A stretch of 5,419 nucleotides of DNA from Bacillota bacterium (lineage in GTDB: Bacteria; Bacillota; Clostridia; Peptostreptococcales; Anaerovoracaceae): contig JAFYUX010000053.1 of NCBI GenBank assembly GCA_017549385.1, positions 1 to 5,419 of the forward strand, given 5' to 3'. This document shows, piece by piece, positions 1 through 5,419 of this stretch. The notes beneath the pieces were generated by a model. That model did not search any database. It was not told the origin of the DNA and worked only from the letters and a program-made list of their open reading frames with translations. Within the stretch, counting starts at the first letter, position 1. Every line of letters starts with the position of its first letter. The translations under genes were made by a program, and so were the position numbers.

Positions 1-12
1 AAATTATTAAAG

Positions 13-17
13 AAAGG
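13..17 (+). promoter_or_regulatory. Ribosome binding site of the permease gene
   Basis: AAAGG lies 11 bases before the ATG at 29. It is a moderate Shine-Dalgarno match with slightly long spacing. It favours ATG 29 over the in-frame TTG at 20, which would sit only 2 bases downstream of it. Confidence 0.55.
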
Positions 18-28
18 TATTGAATATT

Positions 29-1318
29 ATGTCAAAGCAAAATTCTGCGTTCGAAATCAAAGCCGAAGAACGTCAGAGCTGGATATCCATCACTATGGTA
101 TGGATTGGTTCGTTAGTTTGTATTCCTGCTCTTATGATCGGTGGCATGATTGGTTCAGGAATCACTTTAGGTGCATCAGCACTTTCAATTTTTATCGGTT
201 ACGCACTTGTATGTGTATTTATGAGTTTTACAGGTATGCATGCCTGTGATACTGGTCTGCCAACTTCTGTAATGGCGGGCGGAGCCCTCGGTGAAAAGGG
301 TGCAAAATACATTATCAGTTTAGTACTTGCTATTTCGTGCATTGGCTGGTTTGGTGTTCAGGCTACTGTATGTGGTTCTTCATTCTCATCAATGATTGGC
401 GGCATGACAGGCCTTAATATCCCAGTGTGGTTATCTTCCACAGTATGGGGTTGTATTATGCTGGTTACTGCATGTTTTAATTTTAGCGGTTTAAAGTGGC
501 TCAACAGAATTGCAGTACCTCTTTTAGGTATCGTTCTTATTTACTGCCTTATTTACAATCTGGTTTCTGGTAACAGCAGCGCATTAGTTGGTTATCAGCC
601 AGCTGCTCCAATTGGATTTGTTAACTGCATCAGCCTTACTGTTGGTTCTTTTGTTGTAGCTGCAGCTATTTCTGGTGACTACTGCCGTTTCGCAAAGAAC
701 CGCAAGGACGTTGTTAAATCATCTGTATTAGGTGTTCTTCCTGCAGGTCTTATCGTTCTTATGCTTGGTGGCATCTTAGCCATCTGCACAGGTTCATATG
801 ATATCAGCGTATTCCTTTCAACTGCAGGTTTCCCTGCTATTGGCTTAATCGCTCTTATCCTTGCGACTTGGACAACAAACGTATCAAATGCTTACTCAGG
901 CGGTCTCGCACTTTCAGTAATGCTTGGTCAGGATGAAAAGAAGAGCAGAATCACTACTGCAATTGCAGGTGTTCTCGGTACAGCTCTCGCAGCAGCAGGC
1001 GTACTCAATTCTCTTCAGGGCTTCCTTTCACTCTTATCTGCTCTCGTTCCACCTGTAATGGGTGTTATGATTGCTGACTACTGGATTGTTGGTAAGGGTA
1101 AGATTGAAAACTTCAAGGTAAGAGAAGGCCTCTATGCGCCAGGTATCATTGCCTTCTTAGCAGGTGCATTTATTGCATGTATGACAGGTGGCACATTTGC
1201 TTCTATCCCTGCGTTAGCGGTTCTCAATGTTCCGTTCTTTGTTGGTCCGATTAACGGTATTGCAGTATCACTTGTTCTTTACCTGGTATTTGATAAGTTA
1301 GTAGGCAAAAAGAATTAA
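29..1318 (+). CDS. NCS1-family (CodB-like) nucleobase/hydantoin permease
   Basis: Inner-membrane transporter of the nucleobase:cation symporter-1 family, closest in appearance to cytosine permease CodB. It likely imports a small N-heterocycle by cation symport. The 429-residue product is almost entirely hydrophobic, consistent with about 12 membrane segments, and has the usual CodB length. Family landmarks are GWFGVQ (residues 106-111), GDYCRFAKN (216-224, equivalent to the D-x-x-R-F segment of CodB), WTTNVSNAYSGGL (281-293) and PPVMGVMIADYW (341-352). The chosen start is ATG at 29, 11 bases after AAAGG; an in-frame TTG at 20 is only 2 bases from it. The gene is followed after 78 bases by the DUF917 and HyuA-type genes, so the cargo is more likely a hydantoin-like or thiohydantoin-like ring than cytosine; no cytosine deaminase is present. 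Family assignment is firm, substrate is inference. The promoter is outside the window. Confidence 0.9.
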   Translation: MSKQNSAFEIKAEERQSWISITMVWIGSLVCIPALMIGGMIGSGITLGASALSIFIGYALVCVFMSFTGMHACDTGLPTSVMAGGALGEKGAKYIISLVLAISCIGWFGVQATVCGSSFSSMIGGMTGLNIPVWLSSTVWGCIMLVTACFNFSGLKWLNRIAVPLLGIVLIYCLIYNLVSGNSSALVGYQPAAPIGFVNCISLTVGSFVVAAAISGDYCRFAKNRKDVVKSSVLGVLPAGLIVLMLGGILAICTGSYDISVFLSTAGFPAIGLIALILATWTTNVSNAYSGGLALSVMLGQDEKKSRITTAIAGVLGTALAAAGVLNSLQGFLSLLSALVPPVMGVMIADYWIVGKGKIENFKVREGLYAPGIIAFLAGAFIACMTGGTFASIPALAVLNVPFFVGPINGIAVSLVLYLVFDKLVGKKN

Positions 1319-1333
1319 TTAAATGAAAATCAT

Positions 1334-1368
1334 CGTGTAAGGTATGACTGCAGGTTATACCTTATACG
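1334..1368 (+). promoter_or_regulatory. Intergenic hairpin between permease and DUF917 genes
   Basis: Bases 1334-1348 pair with 1354-1368 to give a 15-bp stem with two G-T wobbles and the five-base loop TGCAG. The core arms are AAGGTAT and ATACCTT. No run of T follows (the next bases are TCTATTTATAAAA), so it is not a canonical intrinsic terminator. It starts 15 bases after the permease stop and ends 14 bases before the next ribosome binding site. In the mRNA it could protect the 3' end of the permease message, mark a processing site, or dampen readthrough so that transporter and enzymes are made in different amounts. The role is inference; the stem itself is directly visible. Confidence 0.6.
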
Positions 1369-1382
1369 TCTATTTATAAAAT

Positions 1383-1388
1383 AAGGAG
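1383..1388 (+). promoter_or_regulatory. Ribosome binding site of the DUF917 gene
   Basis: AAGGAG lies 8 bases before the ATG at 1397, which is ideal spacing. The alternative in-frame GTG at 1388 overlaps this element and therefore cannot use it, which decides the start. Confidence 0.85.
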
Positions 1389-1396
1389 TGTTTAAT

Positions 1397-2488
1397 ATGC
1401 GTAAAATAGGTATACCTGAAATCGAAGATATCGCTCTTGGCGCAGCTCTGTTAGGTGCTGGCGGCGGTGGTGATCCTTATGTTGGCAAGCTTATAGCTAT
1501 GGGTGCTGTTCAGGAACATGGTCCGGTTACTTTACTTGATCCTGAAGAAGTTCCAGATGATGCTCTTATCGTTCCGATTGCAATGATGGGTGCACCAACA
1601 GTTCTTTGTGAAAAGGGTATTGGTGGTGAAGAATATAAAGTTTTATATGAAACAGTATCTGCTTTCTTTGGCAAACCAATCTATGCTTTTATGCCAATCG
1701 AAGCAGGTGGTGTAAACTCAATGTTACCGATTGCAGCGGCTGCAAGACTTGGTCTTCCTATGGTTGACTGTGATGGTATGGGTCGTGCTTTCCCTGAATT
1801 ACAGATGGTTACATTTACAATTGGTGGTGGTTCTGCAACTCCAATGGCTCTTGTTGATGAAAAGGGCAATTCTTGTATTTTCCGTACAGTAACAAATCAG
1901 TGGACAGAAGAATTAGCTCGTGCAGTTACTATGTCATGCGGCGGTTCTGTTTCTGTATCCCTTTATCCTATGGAAGGCAAGTTCATGAAGGAATACGGAG
2001 TAAAGAACATCGTAACTAGAAGTGAAATGCTGGGTGCGTCTATCCGAAAGGTAAAAGAATCAACTGATAAGACACCAGAAGAAGCATTTCTTGAAAGTGC
2101 AGAAGCATTCAAGCTTTTCAAGGGTAAGATTTCTGACGTAGAACGTGATGTTCGTAACGGTTTTAACTTTGGTAAGGTTGTTCTTGATGGTATTGGCGAT
2201 GATAAGGGCAAGTCAGCTTATGTAGAATTCCAGAATGAAAATCTTACTGCTGTTGTAGATGATGATATCCTTGCTACAACTCCTGATCTCATCTGTCTTG
2301 TAGATACAGAAACATTTATTCCAGTTCCAACGGATGCTCTTAAGTATGGTAAGAGAGTTCTTGTTGTAGGCCTCAAGTGCTTCCCGCTCTGGAGAACAAA
2401 AGAAGGTCTTGAACTGGTTGGTCCTCGTTATTTTGGTGTAGACACAGATTATATTCCACTTGAGGAACGTTGCAAAGGAGGATGCTAA
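1397..2488 (+). CDS. DUF917 / S-methyl-thiohydantoin desulfurase-family protein
   Basis: Soluble, probably cytoplasmic 363-residue protein of the DUF917 family (Pfam PF06032), whose name was changed to S-methyl thiohydantoin desulfurase after a characterised member from bacterial ergothioneine-type sulfur-heterocycle degradation. Visible signatures are the glycine-rich N-terminus LLGAGGGGDPY (residues 18-28), EAGGVNS (102-108), DCDGMGRAFPE (124-134), the segment around FKGKISDVERDV (241-252), TPDLICLVD (295-303) and GPRYFGVD near the C-terminus (342-349). Length matches stand-alone family members, and both the N- and C-terminal portions appear present. Start ATG 1397 has AAGGAG 8 bases upstream. 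The stop codon abuts the ATG of the HyuA-type gene, a pairing well known for this family (the two are fused in some fungal proteins). The likely role is to prepare or desulfurise a heterocyclic ring for the hydrolase. Family is confident; actual substrate is unknown, since no ergothionase or thiourocanate hydratase gene is in view. Confidence 0.85.
   Translation: MRKIGIPEIEDIALGAALLGAGGGGDPYVGKLIAMGAVQEHGPVTLLDPEEVPDDALIVPIAMMGAPTVLCEKGIGGEEYKVLYETVSAFFGKPIYAFMPIEAGGVNSMLPIAAAARLGLPMVDCDGMGRAFPELQMVTFTIGGGSATPMALVDEKGNSCIFRTVTNQWTEELARAVTMSCGGSVSVSLYPMEGKFMKEYGVKNIVTRSEMLGASIRKVKESTDKTPEEAFLESAEAFKLFKGKISDVERDVRNGFNFGKVVLDGIGDDKGKSAYVEFQNENLTAVVDDDILATTPDLICLVDTETFIPVPTDALKYGKRVLVVGLKCFPLWRTKEGLELVGPRYFGVDTDYIPLEERCKGGC
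2474..2481 (+). promoter_or_regulatory. Ribosome binding site of the HyuA-type gene, inside the upstream gene
   Basis: AAAGGAGG, a near-perfect Shine-Dalgarno, lies 7 bases before the ATG at 2489 and wholly within the last codons of the DUF917 gene, where it is read as Lys-Gly-Gly. With the TAA-ATG junction this implies translational coupling of the two enzymes. Confidence 0.9.
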
Positions 2489-4042
2489 ATGTATAAGCTT
2501 GGTATTGACGTAGGCGGTACAAATACAGATGCCGTTCTCATTGATGAAAATTTAAATGTAGTTGCTTCCATTAAGCAGCATACAAGTTCAAATATTTATG
2601 ATGGTATTCTTAACGCAGTTCGTACAGTTTTAGATGAGTCTGGTGTAGATCGCAGTAAAATCGTACAGGCTATGCTTGGCACAACTCAATGTACAAACGC
2701 TATCGTAGAAAGAAAAAATCTTGCACCTATCGGTATTATGCGTATCGGTGCTCCTGCTACAATGGGCATCCCACTCATGGTAGACTGGGCGGAAGATTTA
2801 AAGGCTATTGCAGTTAAGACTGCAATTATCGGAGGCGGGTTCGAATATGACGGTAAGGAACTTGCTACATTTGATGTAGCTGCAGCTACAGAATTTTTCA
2901 ATGAATTAAAGAGCAAGGACGTAAAGTCTGTTGCTATCTCATGTGTATTCTCTACAGTTCGTAACGATCATGAACTGGAAGCGGCAAAGCTTTGCAAGGA
3001 AATCATGGGTGAAGATGTTCATGTTTCTATTTCAAGTGAAATCGGTTCTATGGGTCTTATCGAACGTGAAAATGCAACTATCCTCAACGCTGCACTCTAT
3101 AAGGTTGCAGAATCATTTACAGAAGGATTTGCAAAGTCTTTAGCTGATGAAGGTATCACTAATGCAGAAGTATATCTTTCTCAGAACGATGGTACTCTCA
3201 TGACTATGGAATACGCTAGACGTTATCCAATCTTAACTATCGCATGCGGTCCTACAAACTCTATCCGTGGTGCCAGCTACCTCAGCCAGCTCAAGGATGC
3301 TATCGTTATCGACGTTGGTGGTACAACTACTGACCTTGGTGTTATCCAGAACGGTTTCCCAAGAGAATCAGGCATCGCTGTTACTATCGGTGGTGTAAGA
3401 ACAAACTTCCGTATGCCTGACGTTGTTTCTATCGGTCTTGGCGGTGGTTCTATAGTTCGTCAGAAAGAAGATGGTACAGTGACTGTTGGTCCGGATTCAG
3501 TTGGTTATCAGATCACAGAAAAGGCACTCTGCTTTGGTGGCGATGTATGTACTACAACTGATATTGCAGTACGTCTTGGTCTCACAGAATTAGGCGATAA
3601 GTCTCTCGTTGCTCATCTTGACGAAGAATTTGCAAATAAGGCTATGGCAGAAATCAGAGCTTTATGCGAAGATTCTATCGATGCTATGAAGGTTTCTTCT
3701 GATGATGTAGATGTTATTCTCGTAGGTGGCGGTTCTATCATTCTTCCAGAAGATCTCGCTGGCGCAAAGAGTGTTACAAAGCACCCACATGGTGGTGTAG
3801 CAAATGCTATCGGTTCAGCTATTTCAAAGGTAAGTGGTACTTACGAACAGCTGATTGATTATAATGAAATTCCACGAGAAGAAGCTCTTGCTCAGGCTCG
3901 TGCAGCAGCTATCGAACTTGCTGTTGAAGCAGGTGCTATCAGAGAAACTGTTGAAATTATCGATGCGGAAGATGTTCCGTTACAGTACTATCCGGGTAAT
4001 ACTGCCCGCGTAAAGATTAAGGCTGCAGGGGATTTAGCCTAA
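2489..4042 (+). CDS. Hydantoinase/oxoprolinase (HyuA-type) family protein
   Basis: A 517-residue cytoplasmic enzyme of the HyuA family, which includes ATP-dependent N-methylhydantoinase, 5-oxoprolinase and acetone carboxylase subunits; these activate cyclic amides or carbonyls using ATP. The N-terminal domain (Hydant_A_N) opens with the nucleotide-binding loop IDVGGTNTDAVLID (residues 6-19), followed by LGTTQCTNAIVER (63-75). The central Hydantoinase_A domain has ISSEIGSMGLIEREN (181-195), GPTNSIRGASYL (254-265), a second phosphate loop IDVGGTTTDLGV (274-285), GLGGGS (316-321), GGDVCTTTDIAV (350-361) and LVGGGSIILP (411-420). Sugar-kinase/Hsp70/actin-type folds carry such paired loops. The protein is shorter than HyuA proteins that carry the extra C-terminal domain, and no HyuB partner gene follows. 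It begins directly at the stop of the DUF917 gene and is the last gene before the terminator. It probably opens a hydantoin-like ring produced by, or shared with, the DUF917 enzyme. The family is certain; the reaction is inferred. Confidence 0.9.
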   Translation: MYKLGIDVGGTNTDAVLIDENLNVVASIKQHTSSNIYDGILNAVRTVLDESGVDRSKIVQAMLGTTQCTNAIVERKNLAPIGIMRIGAPATMGIPLMVDWAEDLKAIAVKTAIIGGGFEYDGKELATFDVAAATEFFNELKSKDVKSVAISCVFSTVRNDHELEAAKLCKEIMGEDVHVSISSEIGSMGLIERENATILNAALYKVAESFTEGFAKSLADEGITNAEVYLSQNDGTLMTMEYARRYPILTIACGPTNSIRGASYLSQLKDAIVIDVGGTTTDLGVIQNGFPRESGIAVTIGGVRTNFRMPDVVSIGLGGGSIVRQKEDGTVTVGPDSVGYQITEKALCFGGDVCTTTDIAVRLGLTELGDKSLVAHLDEEFANKAMAEIRALCEDSIDAMKVSSDDVDVILVGGGSIILPEDLAGAKSVTKHPHGGVANAIGSAISKVSGTYEQLIDYNEIPREEALAQARAAAIELAVEAGAIRETVEIIDAEDVPLQYYPGNTARVKIKAAGDLA

Positions 4043-4073
4043 CAGCATTCCATGAAAATATGAATTTCCAAAG

Positions 4074-4116
4074 CAACATGCCCGCTCTGTTTCTCAGAGT
4101 GGGTATGTTGTTTTTT
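4074..4116 (+). terminator. Rho-independent terminator of the catabolic operon
   Basis: Bases 4074-4089 pair with 4095-4110 (16 bp, two G-T wobbles, loop TTTCT). The stem is followed at once by six T residues (4111-4116). It begins 31 bases after the HyuA-type stop codon. It separates the permease/DUF917/HyuA operon from the acetyltransferase gene. Confidence 0.95.
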
Positions 4117-4130
4117 GCATTAGTGGAGGA

Positions 4131-4172
4131 ATACTGTAAAAATAGTGAAAAATAGTGTAAAAATACTGTAAT
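4131..4172 (+). repeat. Four tandem 10-11 bp AT-rich repeats, possible operator array
   Basis: Four head-to-tail copies fit the consensus ATA(C/G)TGTAAAA. They start at 4131 (ATACTGTAAAA), 4142 (ATAGTGAAAA), 4152 (ATAGTGTAAAA) and 4163 (ATACTGTAAT, last bases degenerate). The period of 10-11 bp puts every copy on about the same face of the helix. The array lies between the operon terminator and the acetyltransferase start, where a promoter is expected. It could be a cooperative protein-binding site, an UP-like or curved AT-rich element, or simply slippage-derived low-complexity DNA. Confidence 0.55.
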
Positions 4173-4193
4173 TTCTGGATGCTGTAGTAAAAT
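4165..4193 (+). promoter_or_regulatory. Possible promoter for the acetyltransferase gene
   Basis: TAAAAT at 4188-4193 matches the -10 consensus at five of six positions. The hexamer 17 bases upstream (ACTGTA, 4165-4170) is a poor -35 and overlaps the last tandem repeat, which might mean an activator-dependent or weak promoter. TTATAT at 4196-4201 is an alternative -10. A promoter is expected here because a strong terminator lies just upstream, but the exact boxes are uncertain. Confidence 0.25.
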
Positions 4194-4212
4194 GATTATA
4201 TAGAAAATTATT

Positions 4213-4217
4213 GGAGG
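4213..4217 (+). promoter_or_regulatory. Ribosome binding site of the acetyltransferase gene
   Basis: GGAGG precedes two adjacent in-frame non-ATG starts: GTG at 4222 (4 bases away) and TTG at 4225 (7 bases away). Spacing alone favours TTG, while family N-termini and the usual preference for GTG favour 4222. The choice changes the protein by one residue. Confidence 0.75.
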
Positions 4218-4221
4218 TGCT

Positions 4222-4761
4222 GTGTTGATTACTACAGAAAGACTGATTCTCAAGCCATTCGGCCAGGATGATTTAGATATTATATATCAGCTTTATTCAA
4301 ATAGAGAAATTATGAGATACATGCCTGTGGCGTGTATGGATATGGAGGCTGCTGAAAGGCATCTCAACAAGATTGTAGGTGACTGGCAGAAAAAGCCTCT
4401 GCTAAATATGGAAATGCTGGTTTCACTGAAAGATACTGGTGAGAAAATAGGCAGATGCAGAATCCACATCGAAGAAGAAACCGAGTCTGGTATGATCGGG
4501 TGGCTCCTTCTTGAAAAGGAATGGAACAAAGGTTATGCTACGGAAATAACAAAAGCTCTGATAAATTATTGTTTTGATGAGCTTGGGCTACGCAGAGTAT
4601 GCGCTCTATGCAATCCGAAAAATATTGCGTCAAATACTGTGCTTCAGACATGCGGCCTGAGAAAAGAAGGTCATTATATAGAAAAGTGCAAGTATGAAAA
4701 AGATGGTGTTGTATCATGGGAAGACGAAGCTTCTTATGCGATGCTGAAAAGCGAGAGATAA
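4222..4761 (+). CDS. GNAT N-acetyltransferase, RimJ/RimL type
   Basis: A 179-residue cytoplasmic acetyl-CoA-dependent N-acetyltransferase (Acetyltransf_3-like). The N-terminus ITTERLILKPF (residues 3-13) is the hallmark opening strand of RimJ/RimL-like proteins. The acetyl-CoA pyrophosphate loop is seen in EWNKGYATE (100-108), a variant of the R/Q-x-x-G-x-G/A motif. The downstream N-x-x-N-x-x-S-N pattern with a conserved turn is NPKNIASN (131-138), then GLRKEGHY (145-152). Length is typical of a single-domain member. Substrate could be a ribosomal protein N-terminus, another protein or a small molecule; nothing in the sequence decides. It is isolated from the upstream operon by a terminator and 105 bases, so it is probably functionally unrelated to it. 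Arginine is almost always AGA/AGG here, whereas CGT is frequent in the HyuA-type gene, suggesting lower expression. The start is GTG at 4222, with TTG at 4225 possible. Confidence 0.88.
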   Translation: MLITTERLILKPFGQDDLDIIYQLYSNREIMRYMPVACMDMEAAERHLNKIVGDWQKKPLLNMEMLVSLKDTGEKIGRCRIHIEEETESGMIGWLLLEKEWNKGYATEITKALINYCFDELGLRRVCALCNPKNIASNTVLQTCGLRKEGHYIEKCKYEKDGVVSWEDEASYAMLKSER

Positions 4762-4762
4762 T

Positions 4763-4776
4763 ATTTGTATACAAAT
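4763..4776. promoter_or_regulatory. Perfect 14-bp palindrome, candidate operator
   Basis: ATTTGTATACAAAT is a perfect inverted repeat beginning 2 bases after the acetyltransferase stop and 74 bases before the SLH gene start. The core TTGTATACAA fits the T-x-GT-x-AC-x-A pattern typical of operators for FadR-type GntR regulators. No T-run follows, so it is unlikely to be a terminator. It may control the SLH gene; no regulator gene is in the window. Confidence 0.45.
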
Positions 4777-4834
4777 TATCTGGAGAATGTTAATCTTAAA
4801 GAGATAAAGTAAATATTTTGGTTATGTGATATGT

Positions 4835-4840
4835 AAGGAG
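4835..4840 (+). promoter_or_regulatory. Ribosome binding site of the SLH-protein gene
   Basis: AAGGAG lies 9 bases before the TTG at 4850. An in-frame TGA at 4841-4843 immediately follows it, so translation cannot begin upstream. TTG 4850 is the first usable in-frame start, and it preserves the basic N-terminus of the signal peptide. Confidence 0.8.
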
Positions 4841-4849
4841 TGAAGTGTT

Positions 4850-5419
4850 TTGAAGAATAGACTTTTGAGTATGCTGACAGTATTTGTTCTGTTATTTGTA
4901 TTTGCTTTCGGCGCAATGGTTCCTGTTCAGGCAGCCAGCAAAGAAGCAACTATTTCTGCAGATGCTCTGTATTCTCTGGGTTTATTTAGCGGTACTGGCA
5001 CAGATGCTGATGGCAAGCCGATTTACGAATTAGATCGTGCACCTACCAGAAACGAAGCTGTTGCAATGCTGGTTAGACTTTTAGGGAAAGAAACAGAAGC
5101 AAAGGCAGGAGAATGGGAAATTCCATTTACTGATGTTGCAGCATGGGCAAAGCCTTACGTTGGTTATGCTTACGCAAAGGGTCTCACTGCAGGTACTTCT
5201 GCAACTACATACAGCGGTGATGCAAAGATTACAGCTTCTCAGTATCTCACTTTTGTGCTTAGATCTCTTGGGTATGACAGTTCAAAAGATTTCAAGTGGG
5301 ATAGAGCGTGGGAACTTTCTGATAAAATCGGTCTTACTGATGGTCGTTATGACGTGACTACAAAGACATTCTTAAGAGGGGATGTTACTATAATCAGCAA
5401 TAACTCTCTGCAGGTAAAG
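4850..5419 (+). CDS. Secreted S-layer-homology (SLH) domain protein, 5' part only
   Basis: Open reading frame of 190 codons running off the right edge, so the C-terminus is missing. It begins with a Sec signal peptide: basic KNR at residues 2-4, a hydrophobic core rich in Leu, Val and Phe (about 5-24), and a likely cleavage site after VQA (26-28). SLH-type repeats follow: LDRAPTRNEAVAMLVRLLG (61-79), then FTDVAAWAKPYVGYAYAKGL (93-112) and ITASQYLTFVLRSLGY (127-142), with a probable third repeat starting near FLRGDV (174-179). SLH domains bind secondary cell-wall polymers and hold proteins at the surface of Gram-positive-type bacteria; having them right after the signal peptide suggests an N-terminal anchor with the functional part beyond the window. 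TTG 4850 was chosen over TTG 4865 and ATG 4871 because of the ribosome binding site and because those would drop the basic residues. The gene is separate from the catabolic operon in function. Confidence 0.85.
   Translation, partial: MKNRLLSMLTVFVLLFVFAFGAMVPVQAASKEATISADALYSLGLFSGTGTDADGKPIYELDRAPTRNEAVAMLVRLLGKETEAKAGEWEIPFTDVAAWAKPYVGYAYAKGLTAGTSATTYSGDAKITASQYLTFVLRSLGYDSSKDFKWDRAWELSDKIGLTDGRYDVTTKTFLRGDVTIISNNSLQVK

Noticed and set aside
20..28. Upstream TTG start for the permease giving three extra residues
   Set aside because: It lies only 2 bases from AAAGG, too close for initiation; ATG at 29 is better placed.
29..1318. Assignment of the permease as cytosine permease codB
   Set aside because: CodB motifs are present, but no cytosine deaminase is nearby and the neighbours are hydantoin-type enzymes, so a specific gene symbol would overstate the evidence.
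1388..1396. GTG start for the DUF917 protein
   Set aside because: The GTG overlaps the AAGGAG ribosome binding site; ATG at 1397 has ideal 8-base spacing.
4117..4221. Tandem repeats as a CRISPR array
   Set aside because: The units are 10-11 bp with no spacers and only four copies; this does not fit CRISPR structure.
4017..4253. Minus-strand reading frame of 78 codons across the HyuA/acetyltransferase intergenic region
   Set aside because: It reads through the terminator stem and the AT-rich repeats, has a low-complexity product, and no convincing ribosome binding site or family resemblance.
4763..4776. Palindrome as a terminator for the acetyltransferase gene
   Set aside because: It is short, AT-rich, has no loop when fully paired, and is not followed by a T-run.
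5133..5357. Plus-strand reading frame of 74 codons in another frame within the SLH gene
   Set aside because: It is a shadow of the SLH coding sequence, which has a signal peptide and clear SLH motifs in the frame starting at 4850.

Overview
The window looks like chromosome from a low-GC Gram-positive lineage, probably an anaerobic member of the Bacillota (Clostridia or a relative). The support is the moderately AT-rich composition, strong AAGGAGG-type ribosome binding sites, GTG and TTG starts, a U-tailed hairpin terminator, and a secreted S-layer-homology (SLH) protein at the right end. All five genes lie on the + strand. No RNA gene, mobile element, CRISPR array or phage gene is visible, and no gene-free stretch exceeds 300 bases.

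Region 1 (about 1-4116) is a three-gene catabolic operon. It holds a CodB-like NCS1 permease (29-1318), a DUF917 / S-methyl-thiohydantoin desulfurase-family protein (1397-2488) and a stand-alone HyuA-type hydantoinase/oxoprolinase (2489-4042). A strong intrinsic terminator closes it (4074-4116). The last two genes abut exactly (TAA then ATG), and the ribosome binding site of the second lies inside the last codons of the first. A 15-bp imperfect hairpin sits between the permease and the DUF917 gene. The combined reading is uptake of a small N-heterocycle (hydantoin, thiohydantoin or pyrimidine-like), modification by the DUF917 enzyme, and ATP-dependent ring opening by the HyuA protein. The exact substrate cannot be read from the sequence. 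The start of the operon and its promoter lie to the left of the window.

Region 2 (4117-4761) is a separate unit: a GNAT acetyltransferase of the RimJ/RimL type, preceded by an AT-rich leader with four tandem 10-11 bp repeats close to one helical turn apart.

Region 3 (4762-5419) begins with a perfect 14-bp palindrome just after the acetyltransferase stop codon. It continues with a TTG-started, signal-peptide-bearing SLH-domain protein that is cut off by the window edge after 190 codons.

The most interesting part is the permease/DUF917/HyuA operon, a compact and probably incompletely characterised heterocycle-degradation module. The other points of interest are small cis-elements. I see no clear evidence for a wholly new type of system.
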